Source: Rhodothermia bacterium (lineage in GTDB: Bacteria; Bacteroidota; Rhodothermia; Rhodothermales; JABDKH01). From it: a stretch of DNA of 7,177 nucleotides. Made by a program: the position numbers and the translations under genes. The DNA is taken from contig JAUIJQ010000157.1 of the NCBI GenBank assembly GCA_030431165.1, forward strand, positions 1-7,177, read 5' to 3'. Below, one piece after another: positions 1 to 5,937 of the stretch; the stretch's first letter is position 1, and each line of letters starts with the position of its first letter. Under the pieces are notes generated by a model. The model had not been told where the DNA came from. It saw only the letters and a list, made by a program, of their open reading frames with translations, and searched no databases.

Positions 1-296
1 GAATCCATCGATCGAACTTGATCGGGATGGGCGTACTCCCGCTTCAGTTCAGTGCGGGCGAAAATGCGGAGACGCTTGGCCTCGATGGTACCGAGTCATT
101 CGCTATTCCCGTCACCGATAGTGTGCAGGCGCGACAGAACATCGAGGTGACTGCCACTCGCGCTGATGGAACAACCGTTGTGTTTACGACGGTATGTCGA
201 TTGGATACACCGATCGAGGTCGAGTACTACCGACACGGCGGCATCCTGCACTACGTATTGCGCGAGTTCCTCAACACATCTGACGTCAAAGCCTGA
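1..296 (+). CDS. acnA: Aconitate hydratase A, C-terminal fragment (5' end outside window)
   Basis: This is the 3' end of an aconitase gene; the [4Fe-4S] enzyme isomerises citrate to isocitrate in the TCA cycle in the cytoplasm. The reading frame is open from the first base, with the first full codon at position 3, and begins IHRSNLIGMGVLPLQF. That is the hallmark of the swivel domain (domain 4) in the AcnA/IRP1 branch of aconitases. Further family signatures follow: GLDGTE, then a run reading IEVEYYRHGGILHYVLR just before the end. Only about the last 97 residues are present, so the cluster-binding cysteines cannot be checked. The TTG at 18 lies inside the conserved motif and is not a start. 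The stop is TGA at 294-296, five bases before the next gene on the same strand, so the two may be co-transcribed. The identification rests on motif recognition and is strong; the choice of AcnA over AcnB is clear from these motifs. Confidence 0.94.
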   Translation, partial: IHRSNLIGMGVLPLQFSAGENAETLGLDGTESFAIPVTDSVQARQNIEVTATRADGTTVVFTTVCRLDTPIEVEYYRHGGILHYVLREFLNTSDVKA

Positions 297-301
297 CGCG
301 T

Positions 302-1948
302 ATGAGGGGTACCGGTTGGGTCTACTCTGGCTCCTTTGCCGTGCTGCTGGCCGTTGCGTCTTGCGGTGACGGTGGCTACGACTCGTTCGATTCGGGGGGC
401 GTGCTCAGGCCTGAACAGCGGGTATTTGACGTAACGTACTACGACCTCGATCTGGCTGTTGACCCGTCGGCACGACGGATTGACGGTGCGTTGTCCATGC
501 ATGCCGTGATGGTCGAGCCCTCCCGCCATGTCGAGCTGGACCTCGAAAAGAGCTTTGATGTGCGGTCGGTGTCAGATGAGGCGGGGCAGCCCCTGAATTT
601 TGAACGTCCCCCGGGCCGCATCCGGATTGAGTTGCCCGAGCAGCTTGATGCCGGCGCTCCGTTCGCCGTGACGGTTTCCTACGCAGGGGAGCCGCACGTC
701 GCAGAGAATCCGCCGTGGTCAGGCGGGTTTACCTGGGCTACGACGCCGGCGGGTGGCGACTGGATATCAACTACGTGTCAGGGTGAAGGTGCTGACATAT
801 GGTGGCCGGTCAAGGACCATCCCGGCGACGAGCCCGACTCGATGCGGATGCACTTTACTGTCCCGTCACCGCTTGTGGTGGCGTCAAATGGACGCCTCGA
901 ATCGAGGGAAGTCCTCGGCGATTCGATCCGTTACAATTGGTTCGTTTCGACCCCTATCAATACATACAACGTAACCTTCAACGCGGCAGACTTTCGCGTG
1001 CTGCGCACGGTGCACGTATCGCCGCGAGGCGTCACGTATCCGGTGGAGTTCTACGTGTTGCCCGAGAATGTGAGAAGGGGAGGTGCATTCCTTGCCGAGA
1101 TAAACGACCACCTCACGTTTTACGAAGAACTGCTTGGACCGTATCCGTTCCGACAGGACAAGTACGGGGTTGTCCAGACGCCGCACCTCGGGATGGAGCA
1201 TCAGACCATGGTCGCGTACGGCGCCAACTTCGATAACGGCGCCATGACGGGTGGTGTTGACTGGGGCTTCGATGCACTGCATCATCACGAGCTTGCGCAC
1301 GAGTGGTGGGGCAACCTGGTCACCAACGTGGATTGGTCGGACATGTGGCTCCACGAGGGATTCGGTACCTACATGCAGGCGCTTTACGTCGAGCGGGAGG
1401 GTGGCGCCCAGCGGTATGCAGATTACATGGCTTCGCTTCGTGGCGGCGTTGACGGTTCGTTTACCCTTGCTCCGCGCGCTGCGAAGAGCGCGGATGAGAT
1501 CTACAACGGTCAACTCTATACAAAAGGCGCGTGGGTCCTGCACTCACTACGCTATTTGATTGGAGACGCCGTCTTTTTTCGCGCCCTGCAGCAGATGGTC
1601 TATCCCGATGGTCTGGCTGACGAGTTGCGTGCGGAAAACGGCTGCGGCTGTCGCTTTGTGACAACAGCCGACTTCATCGCAACAGTTGAATCTGTCAGCG
1701 GGAAAGACCTGGACTGGTTTTTTGACTTCTACCTTCGGCAGCCAACGCTGCCCGGATTAGTCGAGGAGCGGGACGGCGATTTTGTCCGCGCCCGATGGGA
1801 AGTACCAGTTGGGACCACCTTTATGATGCCCATCCAATTCAGCCGGGACGACGAGGTCGTCGTGTTGGTGCCGGATGAAGACGGCGTCGTCGAAATGGCC
1901 GGTTCAGACTGGCAGGTGGACGCAGCCAACTGGATCCTGCGGGAGTAA
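302..1948 (+). CDS. M1-family zinc aminopeptidase, lipoprotein
   Basis: A 548-residue metallopeptidase of family M1 (gluzincins), expected to remove N-terminal amino acids from peptides in the periplasm or at the outer membrane. The zinc motif is HELAH at residues 329-333, with the third ligand Glu352 in WLHEG (HExxH-x18-E spacing). The exopeptidase motif, usually GAMEN, reads G-M-E-H at 297-300. Tyr406 in LYTKGAWVLHSLR fits the catalytic tyrosine. An N-terminal beta domain (about 35-215) precedes the catalytic domain, and a short beta region (about 475-548) ends the protein. There is no long C-terminal helical domain, as in the short M1 enzymes of many bacteria. Residues 1-20 form a signal peptide ending in the lipobox V-A-S-C, so Cys21 should be lipidated. 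ATG 302 is the only ATG, GTG or TTG start in this frame after the in-frame TGA at 281; no Shine-Dalgarno is visible. It follows acnA by 5 bases, but no functional link is evident. All catalytic residues are present. The substrate is unknown. Confidence 0.94.
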   Translation: MRGTGWVYSGSFAVLLAVASCGDGGYDSFDSGGVLRPEQRVFDVTYYDLDLAVDPSARRIDGALSMHAVMVEPSRHVELDLEKSFDVRSVSDEAGQPLNFERPPGRIRIELPEQLDAGAPFAVTVSYAGEPHVAENPPWSGGFTWATTPAGGDWISTTCQGEGADIWWPVKDHPGDEPDSMRMHFTVPSPLVVASNGRLESREVLGDSIRYNWFVSTPINTYNVTFNAADFRVLRTVHVSPRGVTYPVEFYVLPENVRRGGAFLAEINDHLTFYEELLGPYPFRQDKYGVVQTPHLGMEHQTMVAYGANFDNGAMTGGVDWGFDALHHHELAHEWWGNLVTNVDWSDMWLHEGFGTYMQALYVEREGGAQRYADYMASLRGGVDGSFTLAPRAAKSADEIYNGQLYTKGAWVLHSLRYLIGDAVFFRALQQMVYPDGLADELRAENGCGCRFVTTADFIATVESVSGKDLDWFFDFYLRQPTLPGLVEERDGDFVRARWEVPVGTTFMMPIQFSRDDEVVVLVPDEDGVVEMAGSDWQVDAANWILRE

Positions 1949-1955
1949 CTTCCCG
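1940..1955 (+). terminator. Small hairpin across the stop codon of the M1 gene
   Basis: CGGGA (1940-1944) pairs with TCCCG (1951-1955) around a 6-base loop that contains the TAA stop (1946-1948). The 5-bp stem is short and no T-run follows, so a role in ending transcription or protecting the 3' end is only a suggestion. Confidence 0.25.
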
Positions 1956-2006
1956 GAGTGCGACACGTGCAAGTCTCGGCAACGATCCTGCACCAGTATC
2001 CCAGTC

Positions 2007-2053
2007 CAGCTCTAGTAGCTGAGCTCTTGGTCTGATCGCTGACCTCCTGGTCT
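2007..2053. repeat. Inverted repeat and 20-bp-spaced direct repeat between convergent genes
   Basis: The 118-base gap between the convergent M1 and amidohydrolase genes contains a 5-bp inverted repeat, CAGCT (2007-2011) and AGCTG (2017-2021). Next comes a 14-base direct repeat: TGAGCTCTTGGTCT at 2020-2033 and TGACCTCCTGGTCT at 2040-2053, matching at 12 of 14 positions with start points 20 bases apart. The location suits transcription termination for both genes, but no classical intrinsic terminator with a T-tract is visible. I see no ORF or RNA gene in the rest of this gap. Confidence 0.4.
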
Positions 2054-2066
2054 AGCCACCCACCGC

Positions 2067-3821
2067 TTAGTCCGCGTCCCGTTCGTAGAGGATGCGCCCA
2101 CCGACGATGGTCATGGCAACTTCGGTGTCAGGAATTTCTGCCTCGTCGATGGTCATGAAGTCCTTCGTGAGGACCGTGATATCAGCGAGCTTGCCCGGTG
2201 TGAGTGTGCCTTTGATGTCCTCTTCGAATGCCGCAATCGCGTTGTTAATGGTGTACGAGGCCAGGGCTTCTTCGCGTGACATCCGCTGCTCGGGATAGAA
2301 CACGGAGCCGTCCGCCAGCCTGCGGGCGGCGGCAGCGTACAGCGACGCAATCGGATTGATTTTTTCAACCGGCACGTCAGTTCCGTTTGTGACGACCGCG
2401 CCCGTGTCCATCAGCTTCTGCCACACGTAGGCGCCCTCCTCCGAACGCTCGTCGCCGAGCCGGTCGGGCACCCACGACGCGTCGGAGGTGCAGTGGTTAC
2501 CCTGCATGGATGCGATGACGCCAAGGCGTCCGAAACGCGGGATGTCTTCTTCCGAGATGTGCTGTGCGTGCTCGATTCGCCAGCGCAGCGTGTCACTGCC
2601 GGGCCGCGTCGCAAACGTGTCTTCGTAGATGTCGAGCACTTCGCGGTTGGCGCGATCACCAATCGCGTGCACGGCAAGCTGATAGTTGTGTCTGAGGGCC
2701 AGGCGCGCCGTCTCTTCGACCTCCGGAATCGGGATCAGGTTGAGGCCAGACAGGTGTGGCGCGTCTGAATACGGCTCGAGCAGCCAGGCACCGCGTGGTC
2801 CAAGCGCGCCGTCAATTGACAGCTTGATCGTGCGCACGGTCAGGTGGTTGTCACCGTACCCGATGGTACGGTAGTCGTCGAGCTTCTCAGCCAGCACTTC
2901 ATTCGGTTCGCGGATCATAACGTAGAGGCGAACCGGGAGCGAGCCCTCGTCAGCGAGTGCCTTGAATAAATCAATGTCCTCGAAGTCGACGCCTGCATCG
3001 TGAAAACTGGTGATGCCGTTGCGCAAGGCTTCGTCGGCTGCAAGCTGGGCACGTTGACGATTGAGCGCTTCGATTTCTTCCGCGGTTTCGGGTGGCGGAC
3101 GTCTAACCAGGCCCTGCGCAGTTTCACGGAGCATACCGGTGGGGCGCCCATCGGCGCCTCGCAGGATTTCGCCGCCCTGGGGATCGGGCGTTTCGCCGGA
3201 TATCCGCGCCAGCTCCATCGCCTTCTGGTTTACGATGCTCGCATGTCCACTCGCGTGCCGCAGAACAACAGGATTGTCGGGTGATACGGCCGACAAACTG
3301 CGGTGCACAGGGAAGCCCTCGTAGGTCTCATCCGGCGTCTCGCTCCACTTGTCCTGGTGCCACCCACGACCGGTGATCCACTCGCCCGGTTCAGCATCAC
3401 TTGCGGCGTCAGCAACCATGTCGACAATTTCGTCCCACGTTCCAGGTGTGGACAGATCGAGTATCAGCTTCGCATCACCAAGCCCGAGAAAATGGCCGTG
3501 TCCCTCAATGAGGCCCGGGACCGCCAGCTTCCCGTCAAGATCAACTATCTGCGTGCCGCGACCGGCAAATTTCCCGATCGCGATTTCGTTTCCAACTTCG
3601 AGGATTCTGCCGTCTTTCACGGCAATGGCACTGCCCTCTGGGATGTTCTCATCGAGGGTTACGATCTTCCCATTTCGCAGAATCATATCCGCGACAACGC
3701 CGTCCTCTTTGCAGCCTGTCACCAGAGACGAAAGTGTGACGATGAACAGGGCGACGGCGATGTAGATCGGTAAACCCGATATTGGCGTTCTGGCGCTTCG
3801 ATGTGCTGTGCTGCGTTGCAT
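2067..3821 (-). CDS. YtcJ-like metal-dependent amidohydrolase, lipoprotein
   Basis: A 584-residue member of the amidohydrolase superfamily, Amidohydro_3/YtcJ branch. These TIM-barrel metal hydrolases act on amide-type bonds, and their true substrates are mostly unknown. After a small N-terminal beta domain (about 42-105) comes the metal motif H108-G-H110 in GLIEGHGHF. Next are K333 in TIKLSIDGALGPRGA (candidate bridging carboxylated lysine), H385 in LAVHAIGDR, H418 in IEHAQH and D482 in GTDVP. The end, GTLTPGKLADITVL, is the usual closing strand set. All expected metal-site residues are present, so it is probably active. Starting at ATG 3821 gives a basic N-terminus, a hydrophobic stretch (about 18-34) and the lipobox V-T-G-C, lipidating Cys37. 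The frame stays open up to 3983, but that longer start would add 54 residues before the signal and overlap the divergent gene, so I reject it. The mature protein starts C-K-E-D, resembling the Bacteroidota lipoprotein surface-export signal. No Shine-Dalgarno is visible. Family assignment is firm; the substrate cannot be told. Confidence 0.92.
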   Translation of the reverse strand: MQRSTAHRSARTPISGLPIYIAVALFIVTLSSLVTGCKEDGVVADMILRNGKIVTLDENIPEGSAIAVKDGRILEVGNEIAIGKFAGRGTQIVDLDGKLAVPGLIEGHGHFLGLGDAKLILDLSTPGTWDEIVDMVADAASDAEPGEWITGRGWHQDKWSETPDETYEGFPVHRSLSAVSPDNPVVLRHASGHASIVNQKAMELARISGETPDPQGGEILRGADGRPTGMLRETAQGLVRRPPPETAEEIEALNRQRAQLAADEALRNGITSFHDAGVDFEDIDLFKALADEGSLPVRLYVMIREPNEVLAEKLDDYRTIGYGDNHLTVRTIKLSIDGALGPRGAWLLEPYSDAPHLSGLNLIPIPEVEETARLALRHNYQLAVHAIGDRANREVLDIYEDTFATRPGSDTLRWRIEHAQHISEEDIPRFGRLGVIASMQGNHCTSDASWVPDRLGDERSEEGAYVWQKLMDTGAVVTNGTDVPVEKINPIASLYAAAARRLADGSVFYPEQRMSREEALASYTINNAIAAFEEDIKGTLTPGKLADITVLTKDFMTIDEAEIPDTEVAMTIVGGRILYERDAD

Positions 3822-3872
3822 GAGTGACGGCTGCGAGGTGGACGAATGCGTAACGGTACGGGGTTTGCCGTG

Positions 3873-3878
3873 AATATA
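3873..3878 (-). promoter_or_regulatory. Possible -10 element for the amidohydrolase gene
   Basis: On the minus strand this reads TATATT, one base from the sigma-70 -10 consensus, about 50 bases upstream of the chosen ATG at 3821. A TCGACA at 3893-3898 resembles a -35 element, but the spacer is only 14 bases, shorter than usual. If this is the promoter, it also supports the 3821 start, because the upstream candidate ATGs at 3887 and 3983 would not be in the transcript. The call is weak. Confidence 0.25.
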
Positions 3879-3952
3879 GTGACGCATCCTTATGTCGATT
3901 CGAGCGGGGTGCGCCATTTCCTGCTCCACTAGGCGCAAATGAATCCGCCACG

Positions 3953-3960
3953 TATATTTC
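3953..3960 (+). promoter_or_regulatory. AT-rich TATATTTC element just before the YkgJ-like start
   Basis: TATATTTC lies four bases before the ATG at 3965 and matches the Bacteroidota -7 promoter element TAnnTTTG at all positions but the last. No TTTG-type -33 partner is visible at the right distance. If it is a promoter, the transcript would be almost leaderless. Otherwise it may simply be the AT-rich region that helps initiation where no Shine-Dalgarno exists. No other element could be assigned in this 143-base divergent gap (3822-3964). Confidence 0.25.
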
Positions 3961-3964
3961 GCCC

Positions 3965-4351
3965 ATGGCAAAAAAGACCGCAAAGACCACCTACGATTGC
4001 CTGAACTGCCCGGGGTTCTGCTGCTCGTACTCTCAAATTCCTGTCAACGAGCGTTCGCTGAAGCGGCTCGCGAAATACTTCGGGATATCCGAGAAGAAGG
4101 CGAAGAAGAAGTTCACGAAGCGTGGCGTCGATGACGAGATGATCTTGCGTCACCACGAGGATGAATACTTCCTCTCCATCTGTCGCTTCTTTGACCGTGA
4201 AGAGCGGAAATGCACGATCTATCACGGGCGGCCCGATGCCTGTCGCGAATACCCCGGCACGAAGTTCTGCCGGTACTACGATCTGCTGATGATCGAGCGC
4301 GACAGGGCAGATGATCCGGACCTCAAGATCGCGGCGTATATCGCTGACTAG
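3965..4351 (+). CDS. YkgJ/UPF0153 family cysteine-cluster protein (putative Zn/Fe binding)
   Basis: A 128-residue protein with the CxxCxxxCC signature of the YkgJ/UPF0153 family, described as a putative zinc- or iron-chelating domain. The first cluster is C12-x2-C15-x3-C19-C20. Four more cysteines follow in the typical order: C73 (SICRFF), C83 (RKCTIY), C93 in the family motif YHGRPDACREYP, and C102 (KFCRYYD). That makes eight conserved-type cysteines, enough for one metal site or a small cluster. The molecular function of the family is not established. There is no signal peptide or membrane segment, so it should be cytoplasmic. A strongly basic stretch (about residues 44-53) separates the two cysteine groups. 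ATG 3965 gives an N-terminus directly before the first cluster; no Shine-Dalgarno is present. It is transcribed divergently from the amidohydrolase and convergently with the amylase-like gene, so it is probably a single-gene unit. Length and motif order fit the family with nothing missing. Confidence 0.9.
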   Translation: MAKKTAKTTYDCLNCPGFCCSYSQIPVNERSLKRLAKYFGISEKKAKKKFTKRGVDDEMILRHHEDEYFLSICRFFDREERKCTIYHGRPDACREYPGTKFCRYYDLLMIERDRADDPDLKIAAYIAD

Positions 4352-4356
4352 CGTAG

Positions 4357-4380
4357 GCTGATAACACTGCGGTTGTCAGC
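4357..4380. terminator. Hairpin between convergent genes, likely terminator
   Basis: GCTGATAAC (4357-4365) pairs with GTTGTCAGC (4372-4380) over nine positions, eight Watson-Crick and one U-G wobble in the plus-strand RNA, closing a 6-base loop. It starts six bases after the stop of the YkgJ-like gene and lies 30 bases beyond the stop of the convergent amylase-like gene. No long T-tract follows, so it may work with other factors or as an mRNA 3'-end stabiliser. On the minus strand the wobble becomes an A-C mismatch, making the plus-strand version the better hairpin. Confidence 0.5.
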
Positions 4381-4414
4381 GGTAGCCAGCGATTGCCAGC
4401 GGCCGTCAGGCTAT
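4375..4414. repeat. Four imperfect 10-bp tandem units
   Basis: Four consecutive decamers share a G(T/C)CAG core: GTCAGCGGTA, GCCAGCGATT, GCCAGCGGCC and GTCAGGCTAT. The first unit overlaps the right arm of the hairpin, and the last overlaps the stop codon (4411-4413) of the amylase-like gene. The period equals about one helical turn. With four short units, chance or decayed slippage is as likely as a binding site. Confidence 0.45.
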
Positions 4415-5871
4415 TGCACTTCTTCGAGAAGCAGCAGACCAGATTCGTCGGGTGTGAAGCTGACGTACCCGAACGACACAAAGCCGGTTTTGCCGGTGAT
4501 CACGTCGCGCACGAGAGCGTCGTCTGGGAACGCCGACGACACGTTGATCCGGGTGCGCCCTTGTGCGTTGAGGGCGATGACAACGTCGTCAGACCGGGCA
4601 CCGACCATCAGCGATCGTTGAAAGATGTAGGGGGCTGAACCAATCTGCAGATGCGTCCCGGCACCTATTGCGTCGTGTCGGCGCCTGAACGCCGCAATGG
4701 CGAGAAGCGTTGGGTCGTTGCCGAGTGACTCGATGGTTACGTTTGGGGGCAGGATAAGTGCACCCGGCAGCAACAGCGCACGTTGTGCTTCTACCTTCGC
4801 GGCGTCAGCGGTCGCATCAACTCCGCCGCCTGCAAAACCTGCCTCACGCAACTCGGCAACAAGTCCGCGGCTCGCACTGGCAACAATGGAGTCACTCTGG
4901 ACCGCGTATAACGAGTCCAGGACTGCGTGCTTTGTCGGCAGTGACGAGACCGCATACGCCATCACGTCGAAGCCCTGGGTGAACAACTCCGTCGCCGCCT
5001 CACCAAGCGGGTCGGCATCGCCTCCCAACCAAAAGCCGCCGGATCCCGACAGGGCGTTTCCGCTACGTTGCGCCCAGTCGTTGCGTGCGGTTACCGCTTC
5101 CTGCTTCAACGACGACCAAAGCCCGACATCTACGCCGTCTACGCCAACGGCGAAGAACCCATCGATGCCATAGTCACGAACCCAATCGGCGAGCCATTTG
5201 ATGATATAGTATCGCGGCGTCCGCGGGTGCCGAGTCCGGGCAAAGAAATCATCCAGCTCTGACTGTTCGGCAGCGGCCCCGGCAGAACCCCATCGGGACG
5301 TCAGGAATGCCGGCAGTAACACAGGGCTTCCGACCTCGGTCCTGAAATCAGCGCGCCCCGAACGGCATGCGGTCGTTGGCTCTGTCCCGCACGCTTCAAA
5401 TCCGTCAGCGTCGGCGCGTATCCAGCCGGCGTCCCACCAGATCGCGACACTATCCGATACCGAGCCACCTGCAGGGGGCGGCGCTGTGTCGTTAACGTTT
5501 ATGTCCATGATCACGCGGATGCCCTGCTCGTGGGCAGTCCGCACCAGCGTCTTGAGTGACTCAACCGTGCCCCAGCGCGGGTCGAGCGCTGTGTAGTCGG
5601 CAACGCCTCCTCGCTCTTTCGCGACGAGCATCGGTAGCCTGATCGCTGAGATTCCGCGCTCAGCAAGGGAGCCTTCCCGAACAACGGCGGTCAGGTCGTC
5701 GAGCGTGGGCGCGGCACTGCCACGCGTGCCGTCTTCCGAAATCCGGTAGATCAGAACATTGTCCCAGTCCGCAAATTGGGACGCACCACCGCCACTCTGG
5801 GCTGCGGCGGAGCCTGCAAGGATCAGCGAGAGCAGTACAAACGGAAGTCGAGGCACGACGCGTCGGGACAT
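4411..5871 (-). CDS. Exported GH13 alpha-amylase-like protein, probably catalytically inactive
   Basis: A 486-residue protein with the alpha-amylase (GH13) fold, closest by eye to periplasmic MalS-type amylases. Active relatives cleave alpha-1,4-glucans. Residues 1-24 are a Sec signal peptide with likely cleavage in SAAA|QS, so it is exported. The (beta/alpha)8 part spans about 35-400, and a C-terminal beta domain (about 405-486) ends LLLLEEVQ. Recognisable scaffold includes GIRVIMDINVND (116-128), WWDAGWIRADADGFEAC (145-161), WLADWVRDYGIDGF (226-239), LKQEA (255-259) and FRRRHDAIGAGTH (395-407). The catalytic motifs are altered. In region II, where GFRxD is normal, the Arg position is Phe240 and the nucleophile Asp position is Val242; the following K-H pair is D-G. 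In region III the acid/base Glu is Asp285. Region I ends N-D, not N-H. The region IV H-D motif is absent; the segment VDATADAAK (351-359) is there. The frame is intact, arguing against recent decay. Cys161 and Cys169 could form a disulfide. ATG 5871 has no Shine-Dalgarno; the barrel gene lies 66 bases upstream on the same strand. It may bind glycan or have a structural role; this is inference. Confidence 0.85.
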   Translation of the reverse strand: MSRRVVPRLPFVLLSLILAGSAAAQSGGGASQFADWDNVLIYRISEDGTRGSAAPTLDDLTAVVREGSLAERGISAIRLPMLVAKERGGVADYTALDPRWGTVESLKTLVRTAHEQGIRVIMDINVNDTAPPPAGGSVSDSVAIWWDAGWIRADADGFEACGTEPTTACRSGRADFRTEVGSPVLLPAFLTSRWGSAGAAAEQSELDDFFARTRHPRTPRYYIIKWLADWVRDYGIDGFFAVGVDGVDVGLWSSLKQEAVTARNDWAQRSGNALSGSGGFWLGGDADPLGEAATELFTQGFDVMAYAVSSLPTKHAVLDSLYAVQSDSIVASASRGLVAELREAGFAGGGVDATADAAKVEAQRALLLPGALILPPNVTIESLGNDPTLLAIAAFRRRHDAIGAGTHLQIGSAPYIFQRSLMVGARSDDVVIALNAQGRTRINVSSAFPDDALVRDVITGKTGFVSFGYVSFTPDESGLLLLEEVQ

Positions 5872-5890
5872 AAAAGTGTACGCCGTGTAA

Positions 5891-5917
5891 CTCTGCAGAG
5901 CGGCGTCGGTTGCGCCG
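5891..5917 (-). other. Palindrome and small hairpin between barrel and amylase-like genes
   Basis: The 66-base gap holds a perfect 10-base palindrome CTCTGCAGAG (5891-5900). Directly next to it is a 5-bp stem, CGGCG (5901-5905) with CGCCG (5913-5917), around a 7-base loop. These could be a partial terminator for the barrel gene, an mRNA processing signal or an operator. No T-tract follows the stem, and no convincing promoter for the downstream gene is visible, so read-through from the barrel gene is plausible. Confidence 0.3.
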
Positions 5918-5937
5918 ATTGTCTCAGTCAGGCAGGG

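Noticed and set aside
18..20. TTG as the start of a small separate gene at the left edge
   Set aside because: The codons before it read IHRSN in the same frame, continuous with the aconitase motif, so this is an internal codon of a truncated gene.
884..1543. 219-residue open frame on the minus strand inside the M1 gene
   Set aside because: It is antisense to a gene with complete catalytic motifs, has no recognisable domain and looks like a by-product of GC-rich codon use.
3303..3773. 156-residue open frame on the plus strand opposite the amidohydrolase
   Set aside because: It is a shadow of a well-supported gene with no family features and no independent start signals.
3822..3983. Longer amidohydrolase start at 3983 (54 extra residues)
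   Set aside because: It would place a long arm before a good lipoprotein signal peptide and overlap the start of the divergent YkgJ-like gene. ATG 3821 gives a normal signal peptide.
3929..4225. 98-residue minus-strand open frame opposite the YkgJ-like gene
   Set aside because: It overlaps a gene whose eight cysteines match a known family, and its own translation shows no motif.
4411..5871. Sequencing error or frameshift as the reason for the missing amylase residues
   Set aside because: The frame is continuous and conserved scaffold lies directly on both sides of each changed residue. Single-base indels would shift the flanks, so the substitutions look real.
5871..5882. TACACTTTT before the amylase-like ATG as a Bacteroidota -7 promoter
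   Set aside because: It does not fit TAnnTTTG in register and abuts the ATG. It is more likely just an AT-rich initiation region.
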